63,816 bases of DNA. Source: CAZUXE01 sp964624585. Its GTDB lineage: Bacteria; Hydrothermota; Tepidihabitantia; B3-TA06. The notes under the pieces are model-generated. The model worked only from the letters and a program-made list of their open reading frames with translations, was not told the DNA's origin and did no database searches. Below, one piece after another: positions 53,346 to 63,689 of this stretch. The stretch lies in the NCBI GenBank assembly GCA_964624585.1, contig CAZUXE010000010.1, forward strand, positions 1 through 63,816, given 5' to 3'. Numbering within the stretch: position 1 is the stretch's first letter; each line of letters starts with the position of its first letter. Position numbers and translations under genes: made by a program.

Positions 53346-53807
53346 TTATTCCTCCTTGGGTTTAACTATCAGTCGAACGCCTTCTATGCGAACAACTTTT
53401 ACCTTACTTCCAACTTCAATAGGTTTATCGTCGTATCCCTCGATACATTGGGCGCGCCATTCTTCATGTTCAACTCTGACCAAACCCTTTGAAGTAAGCA
53501 TATTTATTGATTCAATAACTATCCCTGTTTTACCAATCATTCTATCTCCGGCAATTCCTTCCTGAGGAGCCCCCTTTGTAATTTTTTTAAAGAACACACG
53601 GGATAATGCGAACAAAACAAAGGAAACGACTGTAACCGCTAACAATTGAGACCAAATAGGAAGCTTAAGAAAAGCAAATAACGCTCCTACAACAGCGCCA
53701 ATTCCGAACCACATCAGGGCAAAGCCTGCCGTAGCCATCTCTCCTATAAAAAACGCTACAGCGACAACAACCCACACTATCAACATTATTGTGTTGGGAC
53801 TCATCAA
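53346..53807 (-). CDS. NfeD-like membrane protein (short form)
   Basis: 153 residues. Three or four hydrophobic helices (about 6-26, 27-50, 52-72) are followed by a C-terminal OB-fold domain: GDRMIGKTGIVIESI, KGLVRVEHEEWRAQC, IEVGSKVKVVRIEGVRLIVK. This is the short NfeD1b-type lacking the ClpP-like protease domain, and it is the normal operon partner of the SPFH gene. A GGAGG-like site precedes the ATG. Confidence 0.92.
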   Translation of the reverse strand: MMSPNTIMLIVWVVVAVAFFIGEMATAGFALMWFGIGAVVGALFAFLKLPIWSQLLAVTVVSFVLFALSRVFFKKITKGAPQEGIAGDRMIGKTGIVIESINMLTSKGLVRVEHEEWRAQCIEGYDDKPIEVGSKVKVVRIEGVRLIVKPKEE

Positions 53808-54003
53808 TTAACCTCCTACGATTATCTAATGCTTTTGCAAACAGATGATTTCGCCATCAGTAATACAATCCATCTTCCCATTTTATTCACTCCGCTACTA
53901 TCCTTTAAGGATATTGCTTTAATTAAAGATGTCAAGAAACCAATCCGTAAGTTTCCTTTATTTTATTACTAAATTAGCTATTTAACTTAAGACAGCTGCA
54001 TGC

Positions 54004-54031
54004 TTGACAGGTCTTATTTTGGACGTATATT
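54004..54031 (+). promoter_or_regulatory. promoter of the hisC-like gene
   Basis: TTGACA (54004-54009), 16-nt spacer, TATATT (54026-54031). The leader of about 38 nt carries AGGAGG before a GTG start. Confidence 0.7.
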
Positions 54032-54073
54032 GAATACAAAAGAAAAATTAAAAGAATCCATTAGGAGGATTAA

Positions 54074-55171
54074 GTGCTTAAAATACGCGCTTCTCTTAAT
54101 AACATACGTCCCTATAAACCTGGGAAACCTACAGAAGAGTTAATTCGAGAGTATAATATATCTGGAGAAATTGTTAAACTTGCCTCTAATGAGAACCCCA
54201 TTGGAGCCTCACCAAAGGCAGTGTCTGCAATATCACAGGTACTCAACCAAATTCATCTCTACCCTGACAACTCATGTCACGACCTTGTTGAAAAGCTCTC
54301 TGCAACCAACAACATTCCGACAAATCAGGTAATTGTTGGCAACGGATCGGTAGAGCTTATTCTACATACCGCCCTTACTTATTTGGAACCCGAAGCGGAA
54401 GTTATTATGAGTGACATTAGCTTTGTTATGTATCGCATAGCCGCACATATTGCAGGAGCTAGGCCTGTTGTAGTTCCTGTAAAAAACTATAAGCATGACC
54501 TACAAGCTATGCTTGAAGCAATTACCGATAAGACAAGATTGATTTTTGTTGATAATCCGAATAATCCCCTTGGATCCCTAATTCACAGCAGGGAAATGGA
54601 CAATTTTATTGCCCAAGTTCCAAATAATATTCTGATAGTCATGGATGAAGCCTACTACGAATACGTAGACAGCATGGATTACCCCAATTCACTGCAATAT
54701 ATTCACGAAGACAACAATATAATCACACTGCGGACATTTTCTAAAATCTATGGACTTGCCAGCCTTAGAGTTGGATATGGATTCTCTACGCCAGAAATAA
54801 TTCAAAACCTTAGAAGGGTTTCACTACCTTTTGCTGTGAACCGCATTGCACAAGTTGCGGCCATTGAAGCGCTTGACGATAAGAATCACAGGGATGAAAG
54901 CAAGGCGGTAAACGAAAAAGGAAAGGTATTCCTAACAAAAGAGCTTGAAAAAATTGGGCTTGACTATGTTCCTCCCTACGGCAACTTCATATTCGTGCTA
55001 TTTCCCCAGGAAACTGCTCCAATACATCAAGCATTGGAACGCAAGGGAGTAATTGTACGCCCTGTTGGAATGAAAAACGCATTACGAGTATCTATTGGAA
55101 CTCAGGCTCAAAATCAGCGTTTTATTACCGCTTTGACGGAGATAATGAACAATCCATCTGTAAAGCAATAG
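54074..55171 (+). CDS. histidinol-phosphate aminotransferase-like (class I/II PLP enzyme)
   Basis: 365 residues from GTG at 54074 with AGGAGG 5 nt upstream. Marks are LASNENPIGASPKAVSAI (about 33-50), VDNPNNPLGSL (about 157), MDEAYYEYVD (PLP aspartate) and TFSKIYGLASLRVGYG with the PLP-binding lysine (about 218-233). The C-terminal RPVGMKNALRVSIGTQ arginine binds the substrate phosphate/carboxylate. No other his genes are in view, so it may be an aromatic or histidinol-phosphate aminotransferase. Confidence 0.9.
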   Translation: MLKIRASLNNIRPYKPGKPTEELIREYNISGEIVKLASNENPIGASPKAVSAISQVLNQIHLYPDNSCHDLVEKLSATNNIPTNQVIVGNGSVELILHTALTYLEPEAEVIMSDISFVMYRIAAHIAGARPVVVPVKNYKHDLQAMLEAITDKTRLIFVDNPNNPLGSLIHSREMDNFIAQVPNNILIVMDEAYYEYVDSMDYPNSLQYIHEDNNIITLRTFSKIYGLASLRVGYGFSTPEIIQNLRRVSLPFAVNRIAQVAAIEALDDKNHRDESKAVNEKGKVFLTKELEKIGLDYVPPYGNFIFVLFPQETAPIHQALERKGVIVRPVGMKNALRVSIGTQAQNQRFITALTEIMNNPSVKQ

Positions 55172-55216
55172 GATGTTCATCTATTTAATATACATAATAA
55201 GTAGACCGAAACGCAT

Positions 55217-55241
55217 TAAGCAACCAAAAGATTGTTGCTTA
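55217..55241 (+). terminator. weak hairpin after hisC-like gene
   Basis: TAAGCAAC (55217-55224) and GTTGCTTA (55234-55241) form an 8-bp stem with a 9-nt loop, followed by TCTGTTATTTAG. A short stem and a broken T run. Confidence 0.4.
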
Positions 55242-55272
55242 TCTGTTATTTAGAATACAGGAGAGATTGAAC

Positions 55273-55803
55273 ATGGAATTTAGAACAATGCCTTTTGACC
55301 TCATCGTAAGAATAAACTTCATTGCCATGCTTGTATGCGCAATATTTATGTTCACTATTCCCTTTATTCCAACAATTAAACAATGGAGTTTTACTGCTCC
55401 TTGGTGGATGCTTTGGTTTGCTCCGACTCTCTTTACCTTAATAATCATTTTTATTTTCGGATTCTCACCCATTGCCTACATAATCACAGACAATGAACTT
55501 ATAGTAAAAAGAAGATTTATGGGAGCAAAGAAGTTCCCCTTAAGAAACTTCAAAACAATTGAAAAAACCGATGGTAACTTCAAATGGCTCACTCAGAGAA
55601 TAGTAGGCAATGTAGGACTATTTGGATATTTCGGAATATTCAAAAACAATCAATGGGGCGTTTTTACAGCTTACGCAACAAATGCAGACAACTCACTGGT
55701 CATAAAAGGAATTCAAACTATTGTTATATCACCTACCGAACCTGATTATTTCTGTGAAGTATTCCGGGCAAAATTACAACTTGTTTATAATAAAAATCGC
55801 TAG
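55273..55803 (+). CDS. membrane protein with bacterial PH-like domain
   Basis: 176 residues from the ATG at 55273, which has GGAGAG upstream. Two hydrophobic helices (about 6-30 and 40-62) are followed by a PH-like strand pattern (AYIITDNELIVKRRF, KKFPLRNFKTIEK) as in DUF304/YdbT-like proteins. The role of this family is unknown, with membrane or envelope location expected. No clear operon partner. Confidence 0.65.
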   Translation: MEFRTMPFDLIVRINFIAMLVCAIFMFTIPFIPTIKQWSFTAPWWMLWFAPTLFTLIIIFIFGFSPIAYIITDNELIVKRRFMGAKKFPLRNFKTIEKTDGNFKWLTQRIVGNVGLFGYFGIFKNNQWGVFTAYATNADNSLVIKGIQTIVISPTEPDYFCEVFRAKLQLVYNKNR

Positions 55804-55836
55804 AATAGACCATGGTCTCAAGTTAAATATTGTTTC

Positions 55837-56109
55837 TTAAAACTCATCTTCCAGCAGGTAAGACAAACCAACGCGACCTGTATTTTTGAAAAACCTAACA
55901 CTTTCCCATTCGTTTTCTACTACACGATGATAAGTGCCTATTATATGAACACTATCTCTTGGATCAATTTTGCGTTCATTAGAAATCATTAGTATTAGCT
56001 TACCGTTACCTGCAATATTCCAACAGTTCTCTTCAATAAAGCGTTCACATTCAGCATCAAAAGCTTCCACTTGCCTTACCATTATCACCCTTGTTTCCTT
56101 AGAAGTCAT
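55837..56109 (-). CDS. hypothetical protein, 90 residues
   Basis: Not recognised. A small soluble protein with mixed alpha/beta pattern (RQVEAFDAECERFIEENCW, ERKIDPRDSVHIIGTYHR). It starts 20 nt after the stop of the STAS-like gene on the same strand and is probably in the same transcript. No Shine-Dalgarno visible; a TAGAAT stands 3 nt from the ATG. Confidence 0.5.
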   Translation of the reverse strand: MTSKETRVIMVRQVEAFDAECERFIEENCWNIAGNGKLILMISNERKIDPRDSVHIIGTYHRVVENEWESVRFFKNTGRVGLSYLLEDEF

Positions 56110-56129
56110 AATATTCTACACTTTCATTC

Positions 56130-56495
56130 TTAGTTCATCGAAATTTCATCTAACCAGAGTTTTGCCTTGTCAGCAGTTTGGAAAAAAGCTGTTTTCATAT
56201 ATTTATTTAATGAATCCATAAACACCACCCCTACCATTTTTACCTCAGGGCGACTGCCTACCAAAGCAACTTTTTTTACGCCAATGTTGCCCATTAGTTG
56301 AATTAATAAATCTTGCCCTTCCTGATCTGGAAAAGAAGCAAGCTCCGATATATCAAGAATAGCTTTAGAACATTTTCTGGGGGGAATCCACTTGACGCGC
56401 TCTCCCAATAGCTTAATTTCCTGATTACTACAGCGTCCAATTAAACTTATCAGCAGAAGTCCATTTTCATCATCTATATATATACTATGTTTCAT
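56130..56495 (-). CDS. STAS/SpoIIAA-like protein
   Basis: 121 residues. The pattern YIDDENGLLLISLIGRCSNQ, KAILDISELASFPDQEGQDL, NIGVKKVALVGSRPEVKMVG and a final ALpha helix (TAFFQTADKAKLWLDE) is that of the SpoIIAA-like/STAS fold found in anti-sigma antagonist relatives. The usual phosphorylatable serine position is not clear. CAGGAG precedes the ATG. It lies near the response regulator gene but 246 nt away, so partnership is only a guess. Confidence 0.7.
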   Translation of the reverse strand: MKHSIYIDDENGLLLISLIGRCSNQEIKLLGERVKWIPPRKCSKAILDISELASFPDQEGQDLLIQLMGNIGVKKVALVGSRPEVKMVGVVFMDSLNKYMKTAFFQTADKAKLWLDEISMN

Positions 56496-56741
56496 AGGCG
56501 CTCCTGAATATTATTAACCTTATCGTCATCAAACAGTCGTGCAGGAGGTTTTTAATTGAGAACAGCGACTATGCATTTAGCCCCTTTTCTATTATTATAT
56601 TTCCCACATGAACATATTTTATTGTGGACTAAACTTAGCTAAGGTCAATACTATAGATACCCTACCCTGCTACGTAAGTCAAAGGACTTAGACAATTACA
56701 TTCCCCCAGGCATTTTCAAAACATAGGCAGTTAAGGTTCTG

Positions 56742-57389
56742 CTAAACTAATCCCTTAGCCACTGCATAACGAGTCAATTCGGCTGTAGAATGCACATTTA
56801 GCTTTTCCATTATATGCGCCCTGTGAGTTTGAACCGTTTTGAAACTTATTTTGAGTATTTCCGAAATTTGCCTGCTTGTATAACCTTCAGCAATTAACTT
56901 AAGAATCTGACGTTCTCTGGCAGTTAGTTTATCGGGACCATGGCGCGAAGAACGCAATTCAGAACCCTGTAATTGCCTGCGAAGTTTTTCCGAAACCGAA
57001 GGCGAGAGAAAAGTTGAACCTCCATAAACGCTTCTCACCGCTCCTATTAAATCAGAAACTACTACATCTTTTAGAATGTAACCGGAAACCCCGACCTTAA
57101 ATGAATCTATTATGTACTCTTCGTCATCAAACATGGAAAGAATGAGTATTTTCGTTTTAGTAACCTTCTCGCGTATTTTCCTTGCCGCCTCTACTCCCGA
57201 TAAAAGAGGCAACTGCATGTCAAGAACCACAACGTCAGGTTCAAGTTCAATGCAAGTCTCAACACCCTTCAATCCATCCGAAGCTTCCCCAATTACTTCT
57301 ATATCTTCTTCTCTATCAAGCAATGCACGGATTCCTTTCCGTACAACTGTATGATCGTCGATAAGAAGAACTTTTATAGTATCAGACAT
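56742..57389 (-). CDS. NarL/LuxR-family response regulator
   Basis: 215 residues. Receiver domain with DD at 11-12, phosphoacceptor D57 in VVLDMQLPLLSG, switch serine in ILSMFDD and lysine in GYILKDVV. Linker about 125-150. LuxR-type HTH (LTARERQILKLIAEGYTSRQ, then ISEILKISFKTVQTHRAHIM) at about 150-210. GGAGGAG precedes the start, and its ATG overlaps the kinase stop by one base (TAATG), so it is the cognate regulator of the upstream kinase. Confidence 0.95.
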   Translation of the reverse strand: MSDTIKVLLIDDHTVVRKGIRALLDREEDIEVIGEASDGLKGVETCIELEPDVVVLDMQLPLLSGVEAARKIREKVTKTKILILSMFDDEEYIIDSFKVGVSGYILKDVVVSDLIGAVRSVYGGSTFLSPSVSEKLRRQLQGSELRSSRHGPDKLTARERQILKLIAEGYTSRQISEILKISFKTVQTHRAHIMEKLNVHSTAELTRYAVAKGLV

Positions 57390-60300
57390 TAGGTCTCCTC
57401 CTGTGGTAGTTTACCCAACTCTCTATCAATTTCAAGCTCTATCCGTAACTCCGTACCCTTACCCAGCGTTGATTCAATTTTCATCTCACCACCAATTAAA
57501 GCCACCCTCTCACGCATAGAATTAAGCCCTAGTCCTTGAGACTTAGCAAGTGTTTCCGACACATCAAAACCTTCACCATCATCCTTTATAGATATCATCA
57601 AGCGATTCTGTTCATATGCAAATACAATTTCAATCTCATCAGCATCGGCATGTTTAATTGCATTGTTAACAGATTCTTGAATTATTCTGTAAAGCATTAT
57701 CTCGGTATCAGAATCAGCCCTTGGAATTGTATCTTCACCGCGAATTACAAAACTTATTCCCATACCTTCGGCAACAGATTTTCCCAATGCCCTAACAGCT
57801 GCTCCAAGACCCAAATTATCTAATGCTGGAGGACGCAATTCATACGATAAATCGCGAATAAATTTTTGTGTTTCCATAACCATTTGTTTTGCATCTTCTA
57901 AATTGGCCTTTTCCTTTTGCAAAGCGTTTAATTCAGGAGTCGAAAGCAACAAAGATACACCTGTTAACTGCTGAGCTATTTCGTCGTGAAGTACTCTAGC
58001 AATCCTACGTCTTTCTTGCTCCTCAATCTGTACCAACTTAACGTTTAATGCAATAATCTGACTCTCTCTATCTTGAAGCTCTTCGTATGACTTTGCAAGC
58101 TGCCTGGATTTTATATCTGTAGCCAGAGCCGAGGAGAAAATTTGTGACGCCGTCCATAAAAGCCTCATCTCTTCAAGCGTCCATTCTCTTTCACGCTTTA
58201 GCTCCTCAAAACCGATACCGCCCCAGAACTTACCCTCCACAAATATAGGCAAAATTAAAACAGACAGCACTCCTCTATCGGCATAATATTCCCTTTCACT
58301 ACTTGGAAAATCTTTTACAAGACCCTGTATATGAACACCTGTAGAAAGTTTCTCGAACCATCTTTCAAAACCATCGGCGTAGCAAATCTTCTCGGGGAAT
58401 TCTCCTTCAATCTGTTCTTCCTTACGTAACCACCAGTGCTTATTTATCATAAATACTTTTCCTTCGTCACCGTCTCGATTAGTAAATAAATAAACACTGC
58501 TGACGTTTGTAACTTGTCCCAAACGCGATAAAAATTCACTAGCGGTATCATTCGATATGCCTTCGCTTAAAAATTGAGATGACAGCTCAAACAAAGCCTT
58601 CTCATAACTCATGCTCAAACGTAAAGATTCCTCAGCTTCTTTACGCTCGGTAATTTCTCTAGCAACCCCCTGTGCAGCCATAACATTTCCCCTATCGTCC
58701 TTTATCCAATTCCAACTTATAGCAAGCCAATGCCTTTTGCCATTAGCGTCAAAAACCTCGCAGTCTACTTCCTGAACCGCATACTTTTCCCTTAATGATT
58801 TTGAGAAAATAGCACCCATCATAACCATTTCATCACGTGGCATCTTGTTAATAAAGGAATCCGGCAAAGTTCCTATCAACTCCTCGCTTGTAAAACCAAG
58901 TTTAGCAATTGCAGACGAAACGTAGAGAAGTTGCCCAGTAGGCGACAAAAGAAATATTATATCTTCCGAAGTTTCTACAAGAGTACGGTAACGTTGCTCC
59001 GACTCTGCCAAAGCTTCTTCAGCCAATAACCTTTCCTGTTCCTCAAAATAACGATCTATGACAGTACCAATAATTCTGACAATAGTCTTGAAAGCCTCTA
59101 CTTCGATAGTATTCCATTGACGATGGGCAATACATTCATCCATACCAATAAAACCAAAGAACCCGTTACGTAGAAACAATGGAGCAATAAGCATTGAAAG
59201 CGCACTGCCTTTTTCAAAAACTTTTTTATCCTCCGGCGGTAGGGATGATATCTCAAGGGCCACAACTTCATCAGAAAGTAATCTTTCCTTAACGTATGGA
59301 ATATCGTCAAACAGAAAAGCGTTCTCCGGCATTCTATAACATCCTTTATCAACCCATTGATTAAGAAAGGCGAACTTTTTGCCCTGAGCATGATTTTTAG
59401 CAAAATAGACCCTGCTTACACCGGAGGTACTGCCAAGAATTTCAAGGCAATCCCGCATAAAGTCATCAAAGCTATCAATCGCTATCGACTTATTCATAAC
59501 CTGAGTAAGGGCGGTTTGGTATATAAGTCGAAGACGAAGTTCGTTTTCAACCTTCTTCAATTCAGTAATATCTGTTAATACTCCTAAGGTAGCCGAAAAG
59601 TTCCCTGAGGAATCAAATATAGGGGCAGCTGTTACCAAGAGATTTCTAAGTGTGCCATCTCTATGAATCATACTTATTTCGTAACGAGAAGCTTCTCCGC
59701 GCAATCTTTTAATTGTTTCATTTTGAATAACTTCAACATCCTCAGGCACAACTAACTCAAGGAAACTTAATCCTATCAAGTCTTCCTGCGAGTAACCCAA
59801 CAACTCCGACATCTTGGGATTAACATAAATAAACTTCTCATTTATATCCAACAGACCTATGCCTTCATCGGCTGAATTAACAAGGGTACGGTAAAGTTCT
59901 TCTCTTTCCCGCAAAGTTTCTTCAGCAAATTTGCGTTCAGTAATATCGCGAATTAAAACCAAATCCGCAGGTCGTCCCTGAAAAGCTATTCTACCTGCAT
60001 TAAGTTCAACATACACCTTCCTGCCATTTTTGGCCACCAAAACAACTTCATAAACCGACTCAAGGTCTTCCCCATCCAACCTACGTTTATATCTTCCCTG
60101 CACAGCAGACAAATCGGCAGGAGATATATAACGATGAAACTCTGTATCTAAAGTTTCTTCAACAGAATAATCGAGCATTTCGGCAAGACGCGGATTCAAA
60201 TACTTAAGCAAACCATCTTGGACAATAACAATACCGTCATTGGCACGCTCAACCAAATTTCGATACTTTTCCTCACTTTCCTCAAGGGCTGCGGCGGTAT

Positions 60301-63300
60301 TTATCCTATTTGTAATATCTTCTGTAAGGATAACTACTCTGTTGACCTCACCTGCAGCATCTTTTATGGCGTAAAAATGGTGCGAAATCCACCGAGCTGC
60401 GCCAGGACGAGGGTTTTTTATTTCCAATTCGGGAATATGAAGATATCCGCCTTCCGAATATATTTTTTTAATCTCAGCCTGCCATTTGCCAAGATAACTA
60501 TCTGTGGAATCAAACTGAAATTCACTGCGCTCACGTGTTAAATCCTCAAGAAGCGCTTCATGAGGAATTCCCCAAATTCGACACCATGAATCATTAACGC
60601 TCAACAACTTACCTGTTTTACCTCTCACAGATACCGCCAATGGAGAACGCTCTATAACCGCACGACTAAACTCTTCAGATTCCCGAAGCGCTTCCTCAAC
60701 CCGTTTTCGTTCAGTAATATCTCTGACTATTGCCAGAATCATTACTTCCTCACTAAATTCCAAACGATTAAGGGATACCTCGGCATCAAAAGTTGTTCCG
60801 TCTCGCCTTAGATGTTTCCAGTAAAACCTTTGGGTAAATCCATTATAAACTTTATTTATTAATTTCTGAGCTTTTTGTTCCGACAATAAACCGTCAGGTT
60901 GCAAAAGAGGCGAGAACTCATAAGGAGCTTTACCAATAAGTTCTTCCTTTTTGTATCCAAACAAGTCAAAGGTTTTAGAATTACAGTCTATAAACGCCCC
61001 GTCTTTCATAAGAAAAATGGCATCATCTGCATTCTCAAAAAGTATACGGTACCTCTTTTCGCTCTTTAGAATAGCATTCATACTTCGCAAATCACGAATC
61101 TGACGAATCACCACGTCAACTATATCTTCAAGATAAACTACCACTTCCCTGCCTGGACGTTTTCCATTAAAAGGAGCATCAACCAAAAGATAGCCCTCAA
61201 TTGAACCATCACTTCCCAACATGGGTACGAACAGTTTATCATCAGATTGCCAATCAGCAGATATATGCAACGATTCCTCAGGCTGAATTGCATGATTATA
61301 ATTCTCAATTAATACTTCTCCTAATTCACAAGGAATAAAAAATGAATTACTTATCCTGCACTCTTTTGGAAAAGTTTGTAAAAATAACCGCTTGCTGGAT
61401 GAAACTATTCTCCGCATTTCTTCAAATTCTTGTTTTTTCAAACCAATCTGTCCTACAAAAGCAATCTTTTCTTCATCATTGTTGAGTAAAATCATCAGCA
61501 CCTTTTTGAAAAGTCCGGCATCCCTTATCGCTTGAACCCCCAATTGCAAGCAAGCTTCATGTGAATTAGCTTCCCGCAAATCGTTTAGAAGGCTGACCTT
61601 AATTCGCCTTTGTAATTCTAACAAATTCCTTTCTGTAACATCCCTTACAATTCCCTGAATAACCTTTTTACCACCTATTTCAATAAGACTTGACGATACC
61701 TCTGCCGGAAAAACCTTTCCTGTCTTTTTAAGAAACTCCATCTCAAATGAAGCCACTCCTCGTTTTTTTATCTCCTCAAATGAAGCCTTCAACTTCTCTA
61801 TCTCGTACTCGGGATGTATTTCCATGATTCTAGAACCAACAATATCCTCCCTGCTACATTCAAATAAACTAAGCGTCAATTCATTAACATCAATTATAAC
61901 ACCTTCAAGATCGTAAATTAGTACCGCATCTGTTAATCCCTGAAATAGGATACAATATTTTTCCTCCAACTCCCGAAGCGATTCTTCTGCAAGTTTTCGT
62001 TCAAGCACTGTTGAAAACATTCTTATAACCAACTCAAAAAACCGCTTATTCTGTTTAGGAATCTGCATTGCCTCTTTACCCGCCAAGTGTATTACACCCA
62101 ACAGTTGGCCTCTGCTACCTGTAATTGGCCAAGAAATTATTGCTTTTATTCTACTTACTGCAAATCTATTTTTGAAACGAGCATATAATGAATGCTTACT
62201 AACATCAGGTGCAAAAACATATTCCTTGGTACGTGCAACATAAGTCGCAAGATATTTTTCATCATCTATGGCTTGTATCGGAGTACTCTCCTCAATAGGC
62301 CCATCCCCCCAAATACCAGTCATAGCCTTCAAAACCAAAGTATTATTCGCTTGATTATATAGTTGAACCGAACCGGTATCAAAATTCAAAATCTTAACTA
62401 AGCCTTCAAGCACCTTATTACAAATACCTGGAACATCCACAGCCAAAACTGAAGCCTTTGCTATTATGGAAAAGGCTTCTCGTTCACTTTTAAGTAACTC
62501 TTCTGTATACTTCTTTTGTGTAATATCTCTTATAACTGTAACTATTCGTGTTACTTCATTATTTTCATCTTTAACAGGAATCTTTTTAGTCTCGGTCACA
62601 ACCAGTTTTTCGGAAAAAATATTCTCTTCTGTGGTAAATAAAGGCTCTCCTGTCCTCCACACCTTATTATACTCTTCTTTTTTGATTTTTGAATCAAGGA
62701 ATGGGAATACTCCGAATAAATTCATGCCTACAATATCACGTTCAAGTTTCATACCTAGATTTTCTATCCATCGACTCATCGCAGAGTTATGTATTAAGAT
62801 ATTCATATTCCGGTCAACTACACAGATAGCATCTTCCAGAGAATTAATAGTTGAAGTGGATAGCTCTTCTGAAGCTCGCATTCGCACCTGCGCTTGAACT
62901 TTATCGGTTACATCAATACAATGCCCAAGTCTAGCCGGCTGACCTTTATAGGTTATAGTTCGCGTATATACTTCAACATAGGCTTGGGAACCATCTTTAC
63001 GAATAATTTTGAAGGAATAGCTATGTGAAGTATTGACAAAGTTTTTCCTCTCTGTAATTATGTTTTCTAAATTTTCACGATCTTCCGACGCTACAATATC
63101 ACCGGTATGCATAGAAGTCAATTCATTTATCGAATATCCTGTTATACGCGACATATGTTTGTTTACATATAGGAAACGACCTTCACTATACACATAAACA
63201 CCAATTAAGGCAGATTCTGAAAGCGACTTATACATTTCATAGGCTTCAAGAAGATTAAGCCTTTGAACATCCTTATCTTGCGGCACATGAGGTAAAACCG

Positions 63301-63655
63301 TGATAACACTTATAATTCCAATAATCTTATCTTGCTCTATTAGAGGAAAAAGGGAAACCGCACCTGCCGAGGGGTTATCGTCAAAAACCATGGCAAATCC
63401 ATGTAGCGACTGAAATTTCTCCCCCTGTGTAACGCTTTTAAGCAACTTATTTGTATCATCGGTTAAAATTATAAGCTCGGTAAATTCCTTACTCAAAAGT
63501 TCGTCTTGGCTATATGAAAATAATTTAAGAAAAGCGTCATTGTACGATATCAGTTTTCCCTTAAAACCCCATACCGCTGCCGGAATTGGCAAATTTTGAT
63601 AGATTTGATTAAATACATGAGCAACATTAACTGTATTGCTTTCACTTGAAACCAT
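57389..63655 (-). CDS. giant soluble multi-PAS/GAF histidine kinase, NarL-partner type (HisKA_3)
   Basis: 2088 residues, no membrane segment or signal peptide, so a cytoplasmic sensor. Domain order read by eye: PAS (13-120), PAS (138-255), PAS (262-380), GAF (395-555), PAS (562-678), GAF-like (685-855), PAS (865-985), PAS (992-1118), PAS (1127-1243), PAS (1250-1367), GAF (1376-1540), PAS (1551-1673), GAF (1683-1845). The output is HisKA_3 with H1890 in RRIARVLHDEIAQQLTG, and HATPase with N1997-N1998 region (QESVNNAIKHA), DDGEGFD and GLGLNSMRER. Many PAS segments end in DITERK. Signals cannot be read from sequence. It is followed by the response regulator with a 1-nt overlap and has a leaderless-type promoter. 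Confidence 0.92.
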   Translation of the reverse strand: MVSSESNTVNVAHVFNQIYQNLPIPAAVWGFKGKLISYNDAFLKLFSYSQDELLSKEFTELIILTDDTNKLLKSVTQGEKFQSLHGFAMVFDDNPSAGAVSLFPLIEQDKIIGIISVITVLPHVPQDKDVQRLNLLEAYEMYKSLSESALIGVYVYSEGRFLYVNKHMSRITGYSINELTSMHTGDIVASEDRENLENIITERKNFVNTSHSYSFKIIRKDGSQAYVEVYTRTITYKGQPARLGHCIDVTDKVQAQVRMRASEELSTSTINSLEDAICVVDRNMNILIHNSAMSRWIENLGMKLERDIVGMNLFGVFPFLDSKIKKEEYNKVWRTGEPLFTTEENIFSEKLVVTETKKIPVKDENNEVTRIVTVIRDITQKKYTEELLKSEREAFSIIAKASVLAVDVPGICNKVLEGLVKILNFDTGSVQLYNQANNTLVLKAMTGIWGDGPIEESTPIQAIDDEKYLATYVARTKEYVFAPDVSKHSLYARFKNRFAVSRIKAIISWPITGSRGQLLGVIHLAGKEAMQIPKQNKRFFELVIRMFSTVLERKLAEESLRELEEKYCILFQGLTDAVLIYDLEGVIIDVNELTLSLFECSREDIVGSRIMEIHPEYEIEKLKASFEEIKKRGVASFEMEFLKKTGKVFPAEVSSSLIEIGGKKVIQGIVRDVTERNLLELQRRIKVSLLNDLREANSHEACLQLGVQAIRDAGLFKKVLMILLNNDEEKIAFVGQIGLKKQEFEEMRRIVSSSKRLFLQTFPKECRISNSFFIPCELGEVLIENYNHAIQPEESLHISADWQSDDKLFVPMLGSDGSIEGYLLVDAPFNGKRPGREVVVYLEDIVDVVIRQIRDLRSMNAILKSEKRYRILFENADDAIFLMKDGAFIDCNSKTFDLFGYKKEELIGKAPYEFSPLLQPDGLLSEQKAQKLINKVYNGFTQRFYWKHLRRDGTTFDAEVSLNRLEFSEEVMILAIVRDITERKRVEEALRESEEFSRAVIERSPLAVSVRGKTGKLLSVNDSWCRIWGIPHEALLEDLTRERSEFQFDSTDSYLGKWQAEIKKIYSEGGYLHIPELEIKNPRPGAARWISHHFYAIKDAAGEVNRVVILTEDITNRINTAAALEESEEKYRNLVERANDGIVIVQDGLLKYLNPRLAEMLDYSVEETLDTEFHRYISPADLSAVQGRYKRRLDGEDLESVYEVVLVAKNGRKVYVELNAGRIAFQGRPADLVLIRDITERKFAEETLREREELYRTLVNSADEGIGLLDINEKFIYVNPKMSELLGYSQEDLIGLSFLELVVPEDVEVIQNETIKRLRGEASRYEISMIHRDGTLRNLLVTAAPIFDSSGNFSATLGVLTDITELKKVENELRLRLIYQTALTQVMNKSIAIDSFDDFMRDCLEILGSTSGVSRVYFAKNHAQGKKFAFLNQWVDKGCYRMPENAFLFDDIPYVKERLLSDEVVALEISSLPPEDKKVFEKGSALSMLIAPLFLRNGFFGFIGMDECIAHRQWNTIEVEAFKTIVRIIGTVIDRYFEEQERLLAEEALAESEQRYRTLVETSEDIIFLLSPTGQLLYVSSAIAKLGFTSEELIGTLPDSFINKMPRDEMVMMGAIFSKSLREKYAVQEVDCEVFDANGKRHWLAISWNWIKDDRGNVMAAQGVAREITERKEAEESLRLSMSYEKALFELSSQFLSEGISNDTASEFLSRLGQVTNVSSVYLFTNRDGDEGKVFMINKHWWLRKEEQIEGEFPEKICYADGFERWFEKLSTGVHIQGLVKDFPSSEREYYADRGVLSVLILPIFVEGKFWGGIGFEELKREREWTLEEMRLLWTASQIFSSALATDIKSRQLAKSYEELQDRESQIIALNVKLVQIEEQERRRIARVLHDEIAQQLTGVSLLLSTPELNALQKEKANLEDAKQMVMETQKFIRDLSYELRPPALDNLGLGAAVRALGKSVAEGMGISFVIRGEDTIPRADSDTEIMLYRIIQESVNNAIKHADADEIEIVFAYEQNRLMISIKDDGEGFDVSETLAKSQGLGLNSMRERVALIGGEMKIESTLGKGTELRIELEIDRELGKLPQEET

Positions 63656-63661
63656 AACTTC

Positions 63662-63689
63662 ATAATAAGGATGCGAAGCCTTACGTCAA
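63662..63689 (-). promoter_or_regulatory. leaderless promoter of the giant kinase gene
   Basis: Minus strand TTGACG (63689-63684), 16-nt spacer, TATTAT (63667-63662), then 6 nt to the ATG at 63655. Confidence 0.65.

Noticed and set aside
62466..62897. 143-codon plus-strand frame inside the giant kinase
   Set aside because: Serine-rich translation of the complement of PAS-coding DNA, typical of an antisense shadow.
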